NCBI RefSeq assembly: GCF_003202155.1
Contig: NZ_QFLI01000001.1
Location: 124,001 to 188,000 of the forward strand
Origin: Marinifilum breve
GTDB taxonomy: Bacteria; Bacteroidota; Bacteroidia; Bacteroidales; Marinifilaceae
Length of the DNA: 64,000 nucleotides
Direction: 5' to 3'
Position numbers and translations under genes: made by a program. Shown in pieces: positions 33,352 through 41,945 of this stretch (position 1 is its first letter; every line of letters begins with the position of its first letter). The notes under the pieces were generated by a model that saw only the letters and a program-made list of their open reading frames with translations, had not been told where the DNA came from and did not search any database.

Positions 33352-33756
33352 TTATTTATTTAAAGATTCTATATTGCTTGAATTGCATGCTGGACATTTA
33401 TCACTTGTCATTGTTTTAGGAATGTTAAAACGAGCGTGACATTTGTTACATACAAACCAATCCTTATCCATAATGGCATTGCCATATACCGTTTTAATAT
33501 TTTTTGTTTCAACCAAAGCCTGAGCAATTTTCCTTCTTGCCGCTTCATAAATTCTGGCAAAAGTAGGACGTGAAATTCCCATAATCTCTGCTGCTTCCTT
33601 ATGATTCATCAAATCGTAATCCGCCAACTTAATGGCTTCATATTCTTCATAAAGCAATTCAATTGACTCACGTCTTTTTGCATTTACACCATAAGGTCTA
33701 TATCCCTTAAATCGCGGTGGTTCTACAACCTTTCTTAATCTTGTACGTCTTGGCAT
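33352..33756 (-). CDS. DUF134 helix-turn-helix regulator with C-terminal zinc ribbon
   Basis: 134 residues. N-terminal DUF134 (PRFKGYRPYGV, about 13-23, then a sigma-like helix-turn-helix LMNHKEAAEIMGISRPTFAR, about 49-68). The extra C-terminal segment (about 100-128) has CxxC and CPAC pairs that should bind zinc. First gene of the Fe-S operon; likely its regulator. A perfect palindrome lies between the promoter boxes just upstream. Confidence 0.88.
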   Translation of the reverse strand: MPRRTRLRKVVEPPRFKGYRPYGVNAKRRESIELLYEEYEAIKLADYDLMNHKEAAEIMGISRPTFARIYEAARRKIAQALVETKNIKTVYGNAIMDKDWFVCNKCHARFNIPKTMTSDKCPACNSSNIESLNK

Positions 33757-33772
33757 ATCAGTAATTTTAAAA

Positions 33773-33804
33773 CAAACTTATTGAGAATATTCTCATTTCG
33801 CAAA
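33773..33804 (-). promoter_or_regulatory. Promoter of the Fe-S/NifX operon with embedded operator palindrome
   Basis: On the minus strand: -33 TTTG (33801-33804), 20-bp spacer, -7 TAAGTTTG (33773-33780), start codon 17 bp further. Inside the spacer is a perfect 14-bp palindrome TGAGAATATTCTCA (33782-33795). A protein bound there would block polymerase. The DUF134 protein encoded first in the operon is the likely binder (inference). Confidence 0.75.
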
Positions 33805-33865
33805 TATTTTAACACAAAAAAAAGAGATCAATACTGATCTCTCCATTAATATCTTATATTCTTAT

Positions 33866-34630
33866 TTAAGCTTCTTGTTCTTCTGAAACAAAGTGAGCAA
33901 ACTGCTTTTCTACTGTAATTGGCTCGGTAAGGTACAATTCACCAACTTGTTTCGACATCATATCAGGGAATACGTATTCCCGTCCCTCTTTTAATCCTGT
34001 AATGATATTTTTTGCAACGTTCTGTGGAGAATCTTTATCCATATCCAAATCTCTCGTCATATCCGTATCAATAGGACCTGGATATACACCCATTACCAAA
34101 ACATTCGAATTTAGAAGTTCCCCTCTCATTCCTTGTGTTATACTATGAACTGCAGCCTTTGAAGCTGAATAAGTCCCAGCTATAGGCATACTTGCCAATC
34201 CCAATACCGAAGCAACATTTACTATTGCCGCAAATGGTTTGTTCATTAAATGATCAATTAATGAAGTACTGAGTTTTACCAAACCCCAAACATTCACTTC
34301 AAAATTATCAGATAAGCTATCTAATGTATCATCCGAAAAGAAACCACTTGCATCATACACACCTGCATTATTAATTAAAATTTCAACATCTTTTACCTGC
34401 CTTGTAGCTCGAATAATTGTCTTATCATTTTTCAGGTCTAATAAAATAGGTATTAATCGCTCTCCATATTCCGGTTTTAAATCATCGAGAGATTTAATGT
34501 TTCTAACTCCTGCATAAACTTTTTTTGCTCCGGCTTCTAACAATTCAATGGTTATTGCCCTTCCAATTCCTCTATTTGCCCCACTTACAAAAGCAACTCG
34601 CCCATTAGGGGATACTTTTAATTCATTCAT
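33866..34630 (-). CDS. Short-chain dehydrogenase/reductase
   Basis: 254 residues from the ATG at 34630; a start at 34693 would add 21 residues with no family match. Cofactor motif SGANRGIG (about residues 14-21), NNAG (about 87-90), and catalytic YSASK (about 151-155). Substrate unknown. Convergence or shared transcription with neighbours is not apparent. Confidence 0.86.
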   Translation of the reverse strand: MNELKVSPNGRVAFVSGANRGIGRAITIELLEAGAKKVYAGVRNIKSLDDLKPEYGERLIPILLDLKNDKTIIRATRQVKDVEILINNAGVYDASGFFSDDTLDSLSDNFEVNVWGLVKLSTSLIDHLMNKPFAAIVNVASVLGLASMPIAGTYSASKAAVHSITQGMRGELLNSNVLVMGVYPGPIDTDMTRDLDMDKDSPQNVAKNIITGLKEGREYVFPDMMSKQVGELYLTEPITVEKQFAHFVSEEQEA

Positions 34631-34988
34631 CGCAACCTCCGTTTTATTTAAATTGAATCTATACAAATTACAAATATCGATACCCAATTGCAATGTAAAT
34701 AAGCACTTATAGATTATTTAGAAAATTCAGTAAAAATCAAGCTTACGAGATAAATGTGATGAATCGTTATTTTTTTACCTTTGTCATCAGTGCAATGTTT
34801 CTGCGATTTCTTATCCGGGTGCGAGTAGTCTATAATCTTTTCCAATGGCATTCCGGGCTGGAGGTTTTTAAGAGGCATTGCATTTTTTATTATACAACAG
34901 CAGGCAATGGTAAACAAAATCAATTCCGATTGCTATATTTGAGCCGATAATAAAAAACCACAGAAGATTATTAACCAAATTTTAATAC
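34631..34988. other. Intergenic region between divergent SDR and trpB
   Basis: 358 bp. Contains the trpB -7 element (34934-34941). Two overlapping short frames on opposite strands (about 34714-34950) lack any recognisable motif and are not called genes. I see no leader peptide rich in Trp codons upstream of trpB. Confidence 0.4.
34934..34941 (+). promoter_or_regulatory. Putative -7 element for trpB
   Basis: TATATTTG, 47 bp upstream of the ATG at 34989. No good -33 box. Confidence 0.4.
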
Positions 34989-36191
34989 ATGTCGAGCAAC
35001 TATTTTAAGACATACCCTGATGAGAAAGGGTATTTTGGGGAGTATGGAGGAAGTTATATTCCTGAAGAATTAATGGCAGAAATGCAGAAAATTAATGATG
35101 CTTACTACTCTATCAGTAAATCTCATGAGTTCATTTCTGAATTAAGAAGTATTCGCAAGCATTTTCAAGGCAGACCAACTCCTGTATACTACTGTAATAG
35201 ACTATCAAACAAATATGGAGGAAGAATCTACCTTAAAAGAGAAGATTTAAATCACTCTGGCGCCCATAAATTGAACCACTGTATGGGAGAAGCGCTACTT
35301 GCAAAATACATGGGCAAAAAGAAACTTATTGCAGAAACTGGTGCTGGTCAGCATGGGGTAGCTTTGGCTACAGCTGCTGCATATTTTGGTTTAGAGTGTG
35401 AAATTCATATGGGTGAAGTTGATATCGCCAAAGAGCATCCCAATGTGATGCGCATGAAAATATTAGGTGCAACTGTAGTTCCTGTTACACATGGTTTAAA
35501 AACTTTAAAAGAGGCTGTGGATTCTGCTTTTCAATCCTACCTAAAAGATCCAATTAATACAATTTATTGTATTGGTTCTGTTGTTGGTCCTCACCCATTT
35601 CCAATGATGGTAAGAGAATTCCAAAGAGTTGTAGGAATTGAAGCTAGAGACCAATTTCAGGAAATGACAGGAGAACTTCCTGATAATGTTGTTGCCTGTG
35701 TTGGAGGTGGTAGTAATGCAATGGGAATTTTCTCTGCATTCTTAGAGGATAAAGAGTGTAAATTACATGGTGTTGAACCTGCAGGTAGATCATTTGATAA
35801 AGGAGAGCATGCTGCAACTTTAACTTTTGGAAAACCTGGAGTTATTCATGGTTTTAAATGTTATCTTTTACAGGATGAAGAAGGTCAACCTGATCCAGTT
35901 TACTCGGTAGCAAGTGGATTGGATTATCCAGGTGTTGGACCAGAACATTCTATGCTTAAGGATTGGAATAAGGTAGAATATCATTCTGTTACAGACAAAG
36001 AGTGTATTGATGCATTCTATGAGCTAAGCCGTTCAGAAGGTATTATTCCTGCATTGGAAAGTTCACATGCCGTGGCTTATGCATTGAAATTAGCCAAGGC
36101 AAATCCTCGCCAATCCATCCTATTGAATTTGAGTGGTCGTGGTGACAAAGATCTTGACTTTGTTGTTGAAAAATATGGATTACCTGAATAA
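34989..36191 (+). CDS. trpB: Tryptophan synthase beta chain (stand-alone)
   Basis: 400 residues, TrpB1 length. PLP-dependent condensation of indole and serine. Conserved: [16 protein letters not shown] with the PLP lysine (about residue 90; the usual HKINN/HKLNN reads HKLNH), [11 protein letters not shown] with the catalytic Glu (about 111), [17 protein letters not shown] (about 196-212), and the phosphate loop [12 protein letters not shown] (about 236-247). No trpA or other trp gene adjoins it and it has its own terminator, so it may serve indole salvage or partner a trpA elsewhere. Confidence 0.93.
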   Translation: MSSNYFKTYPDEKGYFGEYGGSYIPEELMAEMQKINDAYYSISKSHEFISELRSIRKHFQGRPTPVYYCNRLSNKYGGRIYLKREDLNHSGAHKLNHCMGEALLAKYMGKKKLIAETGAGQHGVALATAAAYFGLECEIHMGEVDIAKEHPNVMRMKILGATVVPVTHGLKTLKEAVDSAFQSYLKDPINTIYCIGSVVGPHPFPMMVREFQRVVGIEARDQFQEMTGELPDNVVACVGGGSNAMGIFSAFLEDKECKLHGVEPAGRSFDKGEHAATLTFGKPGVIHGFKCYLLQDEEGQPDPVYSVASGLDYPGVGPEHSMLKDWNKVEYHSVTDKECIDAFYELSRSEGIIPALESSHAVAYALKLAKANPRQSILLNLSGRGDKDLDFVVEKYGLPE

Positions 36192-36207
36192 AGAACATTA
36201 ATATGTC

Positions 36208-36237
36208 AAAATGCTGCTCAAATGGGCAGCATTTTTT
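36208..36237 (+). terminator. Intrinsic terminator of trpB
   Basis: ATGCTGC (36211-36217) pairs with GCAGCAT (36226-36232), followed by six Ts. Any arfB start inside this hairpin (36222) is therefore unlikely. Confidence 0.85.
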
Positions 36238-36284
36238 ATGTAATACCTTTCTATTTCATAATATTGAATATATCTTTACTTCCT

Positions 36285-36704
36285 ATGAAAGATGACTATA
36301 AATTTTCAAAAGATCTGAGCAAAGAGTTTGAATTTATCACTTCACGAAGCAGTGGTCCTGGTGGACAAAATGTAAACAAGGTGAATTCGAAAGTAGAATT
36401 GCGTTTTTCTGTGTTTGATTCAAATATCCTAACTCAAGAAGAAAAAGAAACCATTTTCAGAAAGCTTTATCACCATATCAATAGTCAAGGAATATTATCG
36501 GTAACCGCTCAAACAGAACGCTCACAAATCTTGAATAAAGAAATTGCGATTCAGAAGTTTTACCAGTGGATTGAATTGGCTTTAAAGCCTGTAAAACCCA
36601 GAAAGAAGACTCGTCCAACAAGAGCTTCTATTGAAAAAAGAAAGACTGATAAGCAACAGCTTTCCAAAAAGAAGGAAAGTCGAAAGAAACCTGATTTACA
36701 GTAA
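36285..36704 (+). CDS. arfB: Alternative ribosome-rescue factor ArfB (YaeJ)
   Basis: 139 residues from the ATG at 36285; the longer frame from 36222 starts within the trpB terminator. The catalytic GGQ motif (SGPGGQNVNKVNSKVEL, about residues 22-38) hydrolyses peptidyl-tRNA on stalled ribosomes, and the basic C-terminal tail (about 105-139, many Lys and Arg) should enter the empty mRNA channel. Works without a stop codon. Confidence 0.92.
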   Translation: MKDDYKFSKDLSKEFEFITSRSSGPGGQNVNKVNSKVELRFSVFDSNILTQEEKETIFRKLYHHINSQGILSVTAQTERSQILNKEIAIQKFYQWIELALKPVKPRKKTRPTRASIEKRKTDKQQLSKKKESRKKPDLQ

Positions 36705-36747
36705 TCAGTAAACATTGAACAGTTAGCAATTAGCTATAGACATTCAT

Positions 36748-36788
36748 AAAAAAAGCTTGCACCAAATGATGCAAGCTTTATATTTTTC
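36748..36788. terminator. Bidirectional terminator between arfB and fumarase
   Basis: Perfect stem AAAGCTTGCA / TGCAAGCTTT (36752-36761, 36770-36779), loop of 8 nt, A-run before and T-rich after. Confidence 0.85.
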
Positions 36789-36802
36789 AACTCTATAACA
36801 GA

Positions 36803-38407
36803 TTACATATCTGCAAAGAAATCATTTCCTTTATCATCAACGATAATAAATGCAGGGAAGTTTTCTACACGAATCTTACGAACCGCTTCCATTCCCAATT
36901 CAGGGAAATCAATCACTTCAATAGATTTAATGCTATTCTTCGCCAATACAGCAGCTGGTCCACCGATTGATCCCAAATAGAAACCACCATTTGCTTTACA
37001 AGCATCGGTTACTGATTGGTAACGGTTACCTTTTGCTACCATAACCATTGAACCACCAACTTTCTGGAATACGCCAACATATGGGTCCATTCGACCTGCA
37101 GTAGTTGGTCCGAAACTACCTGAAGGCATTCCTTCTGGAGTTTTAGCTGGTCCAGCATAATATATCGGGTGATTCTTGAAGTATTCAGGCATTTCTTTGC
37201 CTTCATCCAACATTTCCTGAATTTTCATATGTGCCATATCTCTGGCAACAATCATGGTTCCTGAAAGGTTCAAACGAGTTTTGATTGGATATTTAGTCAA
37301 CTCTTTCAAGATGTCTTCCATTGGTTGATCCAAATCAATATCAACAGCTTCCTTCATAGCAGGAGCTTCTTCTGGCATATATTTTACTGGATCTTTCTCC
37401 AATTGCTCCAAGAAGATACCATCCTCATTGATTTTAGCTTTGATATTTCTATCTGCACTACAGCTTACACCTATACCAACCGGACAAGAAGCAGCATGAC
37501 GAGGCAAACGAATTACTTTCACATCGTGAACGAAATATTTACCACCAAACTGAGCTCCAATTTCACTTTCACGACAAATTTGCTCTACTTTCTTTTCCCA
37601 TTCCAAATCGCGGAAAGCCTGACCACCTTCATTACCTTCTGTTGGTAAATGATCGAAATAACCAGTAGATGCTTTTTTAACTGTAGCAAGGTTTGCTTCA
37701 GCAGAAGTACCACCAATTACCAAAGCCAAGTGGTATGGAGGACATGCAGAAGTACCTAGATCTTTAATTTTTTCTTTGATGAACTTGGTTAAGTTCTCTT
37801 CATTCAAAAGTGCCTTAGTTTGCTGATACAAGAAAGTCTTGTTTCCAGATCCACCACCTTTGGTTAAGAACAAGAATTCATATTCGCTTCCTTGATTTGC
37901 ATAGATATCAATCTGTGCTGGCAAGTTATTCCCTGTGTTCTTTTCTTCGAACATGCTGAAAGGAACAACTTGAGAATATCTTAAGTTTCTTTCCTGGTAA
38001 GTATCGTAAACACCTCTTGAAAGATGCTCTGCATCATTTGCTCCAGTGTAAACATCTTCACCTTTCTTTGCTACAACAATTGCAGTACCAGTATCCTGAC
38101 AAGTTGGCAACTGACCATCAGCAGCAACTACCTGGTTCATCAACATGGTATGAGCTACGAATTTATCGTTATCTGAAGCTTCTTCATCTTTTAAGATGTT
38201 CTGCAATTTTGCAAGGTGTGCAGGACGCAAATAGAAAGAAACATCAGAGAATGCTGCCTTTGATAACATTTCTAAACCCTTAGGATCAACCTTAAGAATT
38301 TTTCTTCCATCAACATCAATTGTTGATACATAATCCTTCGTCAACAAACGATATTCTGTAGTATCCTTTGTTATCGGAAATGGTTTCTGATATTTAAATT
38401 CGGACAT
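36803..38407 (-). CDS. Fumarate hydratase, class I (iron-sulfur)
   Basis: 534 residues from the ATG at 38407 ([10 protein letters not shown]); a start at 38473 would lie upstream of the -7 element TATCTTTG (38460-38467). Single-chain class I fumarase with alpha and beta parts fused: cluster Cys residues in CQDTGTA (about 106), CPPYHLA (about 226) and [10 protein letters not shown] (about 317). Converts fumarate and malate; in anaerobes it often runs toward fumarate for respiration. The oxygen-sensitive 4Fe-4S form fits low oxygen. Confidence 0.95.
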   Translation of the reverse strand: MSEFKYQKPFPITKDTTEYRLLTKDYVSTIDVDGRKILKVDPKGLEMLSKAAFSDVSFYLRPAHLAKLQNILKDEEASDNDKFVAHTMLMNQVVAADGQLPTCQDTGTAIVVAKKGEDVYTGANDAEHLSRGVYDTYQERNLRYSQVVPFSMFEEKNTGNNLPAQIDIYANQGSEYEFLFLTKGGGSGNKTFLYQQTKALLNEENLTKFIKEKIKDLGTSACPPYHLALVIGGTSAEANLATVKKASTGYFDHLPTEGNEGGQAFRDLEWEKKVEQICRESEIGAQFGGKYFVHDVKVIRLPRHAASCPVGIGVSCSADRNIKAKINEDGIFLEQLEKDPVKYMPEEAPAMKEAVDIDLDQPMEDILKELTKYPIKTRLNLSGTMIVARDMAHMKIQEMLDEGKEMPEYFKNHPIYYAGPAKTPEGMPSGSFGPTTAGRMDPYVGVFQKVGGSMVMVAKGNRYQSVTDACKANGGFYLGSIGGPAAVLAKNSIKSIEVIDFPELGMEAVRKIRVENFPAFIIVDDKGNDFFADM

Positions 38408-38459
38408 GATATGATAATTTAAATTTTGTGTGTTATTTCTACTTAATGAAGTATACAGA

Positions 38460-38467
38460 CAAAGATA
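38460..38467 (-). promoter_or_regulatory. Putative -7 element for the fumarase gene
   Basis: TATCTTTG on the minus strand, 52 bp upstream of the start at 38407. It also argues against a start codon at 38473. Confidence 0.4.
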
Positions 38468-38638
38468 AAACAAAATGATTTCCTCAGTCTATTAAAAAGG
38501 CTATTCTAAAACATTGCCCTTAAACATACGATTAACTTACTTCCATCTTACCAACTCAATTCATTAAGTCGATAATTCGATAATAATTCTCTTGTCCTAT
38601 AAAGCTAATAGCTGTCAGCTTTCAGCTCTTAGCTTTTT

Positions 38639-41600
38639 TTAATCGTTTTGTAATGATTCAATGATATTCTGTCTGCGAATTACCTTTAGCGGGATATAAA
38701 TCCATGCTAAGCCACTTATGGTAATGGCGAAAATAAGCAATAACACATACAGGTATGGCATTTGGAAGGCATTCGTAAACAATGAGGGTAGCACACCTAT
38801 TAATGCGGATAGAATTCCACCTACTAAGCCAATTACTAGTAAAAACAGATTCTCACTAAACAAGAGTTTAAATATATTGCTCTCAGTATAACCAATAGCT
38901 CTGAGTACAGCCAATTCTTTTTTGCGTTCCCAAACATTTCGCAACAAAACAATACCTAAACCAATTGTTCCTATAATAACACCCAAACCTCCTAATATCA
39001 TAAACATACTTAAATAGGTGTTCTCAACGGAATAAAAAGCAGCCATTCTTTCTGATGTTTTACTTCCTCTTACACCAAAATCTTGTAGATTATCTTCAAA
39101 ATTGGCCATAAATAAAGAATCCTTTTGAGGAGATTCAGCCAAAATAATTTTAGATCCACTAACCGATGGGAAATTCTTTTGGAACAAGCTATCTGATATC
39201 AATATATTACCCTGGAAGATTGAATTTGCCATACCTCCAACAAGCAATAGCTTCACATCTTTTCCATATTCATTCTGGTAAACCAAGGTATCTCCTACCG
39301 CTTTTTTCAAGCCCCACAATATCACAGTTTGATCTGCAATGGCAGGAATAACATCCTCACCAAAATTCTGATTCAATGCACTCCAAGGGTTCTCTTTATC
39401 AACTTCTGGAAGCAATTTTGCAAAGCTGAAAGACTTTCTATCTTCAAAATCTGCAGTATTAAAACCAAGAACTCTTGGCTTGCTTACCTGATTCAAATTC
39501 AAACAACTTGCATCATCTCCTTCCAATGCTCTAAACTGCACAAAGCTTACTGATTCATCCAAATCTCCTTCCCAAAAACCTGCTTTCTCCTGACCTTCAC
39601 TTGTATTTAAATCATTTAGAATTGGAAGTGTAGCCTCAATCCAATACTCATATCCACCTGTTCCCGATTGGTTAGAGTTTTCAGAATCCTGAAATGTTTT
39701 GCGATTCGCTCCGGTTATTAAAACTGAAAATGTTCCCAATGCCAACAACACTACAATTGCCAGACTTCGCTTTACATTTCTTGCAGCATTTTTAACGGAT
39801 AGGTTTTTTATACTAGGAGTTTGATTGCTGAATTTTCTACTGATCCCATTTAAATAATAATGAACGAATGCAGAAAAAGCTACCAAAAACAAGCCGCCTG
39901 CTGATAGCAATAACTCAGCATTCTGTTCTAAAGAAGAGGAGAATGCATATGCTATAATGGTAATACTCACTATTAATGAAAACAAAGCGATCCAAATAGA
40001 ATAAGTCGATTTCTTCCCTATCACATTCTCTTGGTGAACATCTTTAATCAGCTCAACAACCGATTGCTTCACCTTTTTTCGGGTAACAAATACAATGCAT
40101 ATAATGGCAATGATCACACCTGAAGCAAAACCAATGATCAATGTATTCATATCCAAATGGACACCCAACATATTGGTGCGCACAACATCTTGCCATACTG
40201 AATTCAGTGCGGATAATATCAGCTTGTTGTAAATGATTCCCAATAATACGCCTAAAATACCACCAAGGATCACTGTAATGATAGATTCGTAAATTCGAAT
40301 TGCAATAATTTTCGACTTGTTAAAACCCAAACCAAGAAGAATTCCGGTTTCTTCATTCCTGTTATCCAGATTCAAAGAATAGATTAAAACCGTAAGAAGA
40401 ATTGCAGCTGCGATTATAAAAAAGCTTAAGCTTAGAAACAGACCACCAAAATCTACCATGTTACTGGCTGCTCTTTTTCCTTCGTTTCTAACACCTTCAA
40501 AACCTATATTCAATACATCTGGGGTAACCAAGTCCTGTACTTTTGATCTGACATCATCTTTCGTATCAAATCTTACAGCTGTATAAGTCCCATATTTGTT
40601 ACTCCATAAATTAATGGCAGTATTCGATGAAATATATGCCTTTGGAGTTCCTTTGTACTTCTTCCAGTAATCTTCATCCTTGGGCCTGATTTTGGAAAAA
40701 TCAACGGGAACACCTGCCTCCCATTCACTACATGAACCAGCATCGGTTAAACCAGGAAATGATGGCATCATAGATTGATCCCAATGCGAATCTGTAATTG
40801 GCAGAATTTCTTTAATGGTAAACACTCTTGACTCTTCCACCAATTGTCTTAAAGCTCCAATTGTGTAATATTTAATTTGAAGTGTATCGCCAAGTTTAGC
40901 ATTTAAATCATCGGCCAACCAAGAGTTGATAATGATTTCATTTTCTTTGATTTCATAAGAATCAACTGAAGTGATAAAAGAATATGGGGTTTCCTTCTCA
41001 TTTATGCGTAAACTATTCACAAAATAACTTAGTACATATTCTTTCTCACCCGAAATATCATGAACCAAATCAGTAATTGGAGTATCAATAAATACGCGAT
41101 CAGAGATCATTTCTATTTGAGAGGTCCCTTCAACATCCTGAATCTTCAAACTGGCATCTTCCAACTTCCAATTTGCAGATAAGCTTTCCTGTAATGCATG
41201 CAAATCCATTTCTTTTGAGTCTTTGGATGCAACTAAAATCAAATTGGACACCGATTCCAATTCCAACTCTTTCGCTAAGAATTCTCTTGACAGAAATACA
41301 TTGTATGGCGCAACCTGATTGCTCTTCAAGCTAAATCTACCCAATTGGGAATCATCGCAAATGGCCTTCACACTTAATCTTAAAGCAATATTCTGATCTT
41401 CATCGGATACAAAAGGGGCATTGGCAGGAATTACGCTGGCTTTCTTCAATCGCAACAAAAAAGTATCGCCTTGCTTTACATTTATTCTGTCAGCAAGATT
41501 TGCACTCAAACAGGCTTCATCTGCTATTAGATGATAAAGCTGTGTACCTGATAAGTTGTCGAAAGAAGCATCAACACCATAAACCTGAATGTTATTGATT

Positions 41601-41905
41601 CTCGTGTTGCTCTCTGGCTGAACAGCTATACCTTCAGTCTGCAAAACGGGAATCACATGAGCATCCAAATCATTTGCAATTTCATTTGCCAATTCAGCAC
41701 GCACAAAACGATCGCCAGTTGTCATGGCATATTCCACTTTGCCTAAACGCAGGTTCACCAATTCATGTAAGCTATTTCTTACTGAATCACCTACAATTAA
41801 AGCTCCGGTTAATACTGCTGTACTTACAATTGTTCCTAGCAAAACAGCCAAGTGCTGCTTGCGATAATACCACAAACTTTTAAGGATGTATTTCGTTTTG
41901 TTCAT
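38639..41905 (-). CDS. Large FtsX/MacB-type ABC transporter permease
   Basis: 1088 residues from the ATG at 41905. An N-terminal helix (about 17-38) and a long extracytoplasmic domain (about 40-500) precede a block of membrane helices (about 510-650), then a pair of helices (about 690-740), a second large extracytoplasmic domain, and a final FtsX block of three helices (about 965-1085). This is the layout of YbbP-like permeases, which release lipoproteins or other substrates from the membrane. The partner ATPase is not adjacent; it must be encoded elsewhere. Followed on the same strand after gshF (40 bp gap). Confidence 0.85.
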   Translation of the reverse strand: MNKTKYILKSLWYYRKQHLAVLLGTIVSTAVLTGALIVGDSVRNSLHELVNLRLGKVEYAMTTGDRFVRAELANEIANDLDAHVIPVLQTEGIAVQPESNTRINNIQVYGVDASFDNLSGTQLYHLIADEACLSANLADRINVKQGDTFLLRLKKASVIPANAPFVSDEDQNIALRLSVKAICDDSQLGRFSLKSNQVAPYNVFLSREFLAKELELESVSNLILVASKDSKEMDLHALQESLSANWKLEDASLKIQDVEGTSQIEMISDRVFIDTPITDLVHDISGEKEYVLSYFVNSLRINEKETPYSFITSVDSYEIKENEIIINSWLADDLNAKLGDTLQIKYYTIGALRQLVEESRVFTIKEILPITDSHWDQSMMPSFPGLTDAGSCSEWEAGVPVDFSKIRPKDEDYWKKYKGTPKAYISSNTAINLWSNKYGTYTAVRFDTKDDVRSKVQDLVTPDVLNIGFEGVRNEGKRAASNMVDFGGLFLSLSFFIIAAAILLTVLIYSLNLDNRNEETGILLGLGFNKSKIIAIRIYESIITVILGGILGVLLGIIYNKLILSALNSVWQDVVRTNMLGVHLDMNTLIIGFASGVIIAIICIVFVTRKKVKQSVVELIKDVHQENVIGKKSTYSIWIALFSLIVSITIIAYAFSSSLEQNAELLLSAGGLFLVAFSAFVHYYLNGISRKFSNQTPSIKNLSVKNAARNVKRSLAIVVLLALGTFSVLITGANRKTFQDSENSNQSGTGGYEYWIEATLPILNDLNTSEGQEKAGFWEGDLDESVSFVQFRALEGDDASCLNLNQVSKPRVLGFNTADFEDRKSFSFAKLLPEVDKENPWSALNQNFGEDVIPAIADQTVILWGLKKAVGDTLVYQNEYGKDVKLLLVGGMANSIFQGNILISDSLFQKNFPSVSGSKIILAESPQKDSLFMANFEDNLQDFGVRGSKTSERMAAFYSVENTYLSMFMILGGLGVIIGTIGLGIVLLRNVWERKKELAVLRAIGYTESNIFKLLFSENLFLLVIGLVGGILSALIGVLPSLFTNAFQMPYLYVLLLIFAITISGLAWIYIPLKVIRRQNIIESLQND

Positions 41906-41945
41906 GCAGAGAGGATTCAAATTGAGATTTATTGCCTGAATTTAC

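Noticed and set aside
34714-34950. Short frames on both strands between the SDR and trpB
   Set aside because: They overlap each other, lack motifs, and the plus-strand frame covers the trpB -7 element.
38639-41905. Two-gene ABC transporter
   Set aside because: Only the permease is present; the adjacent gene is gshF, and no ATP-binding cassette with Walker motifs plus LSGGQ is within this window.
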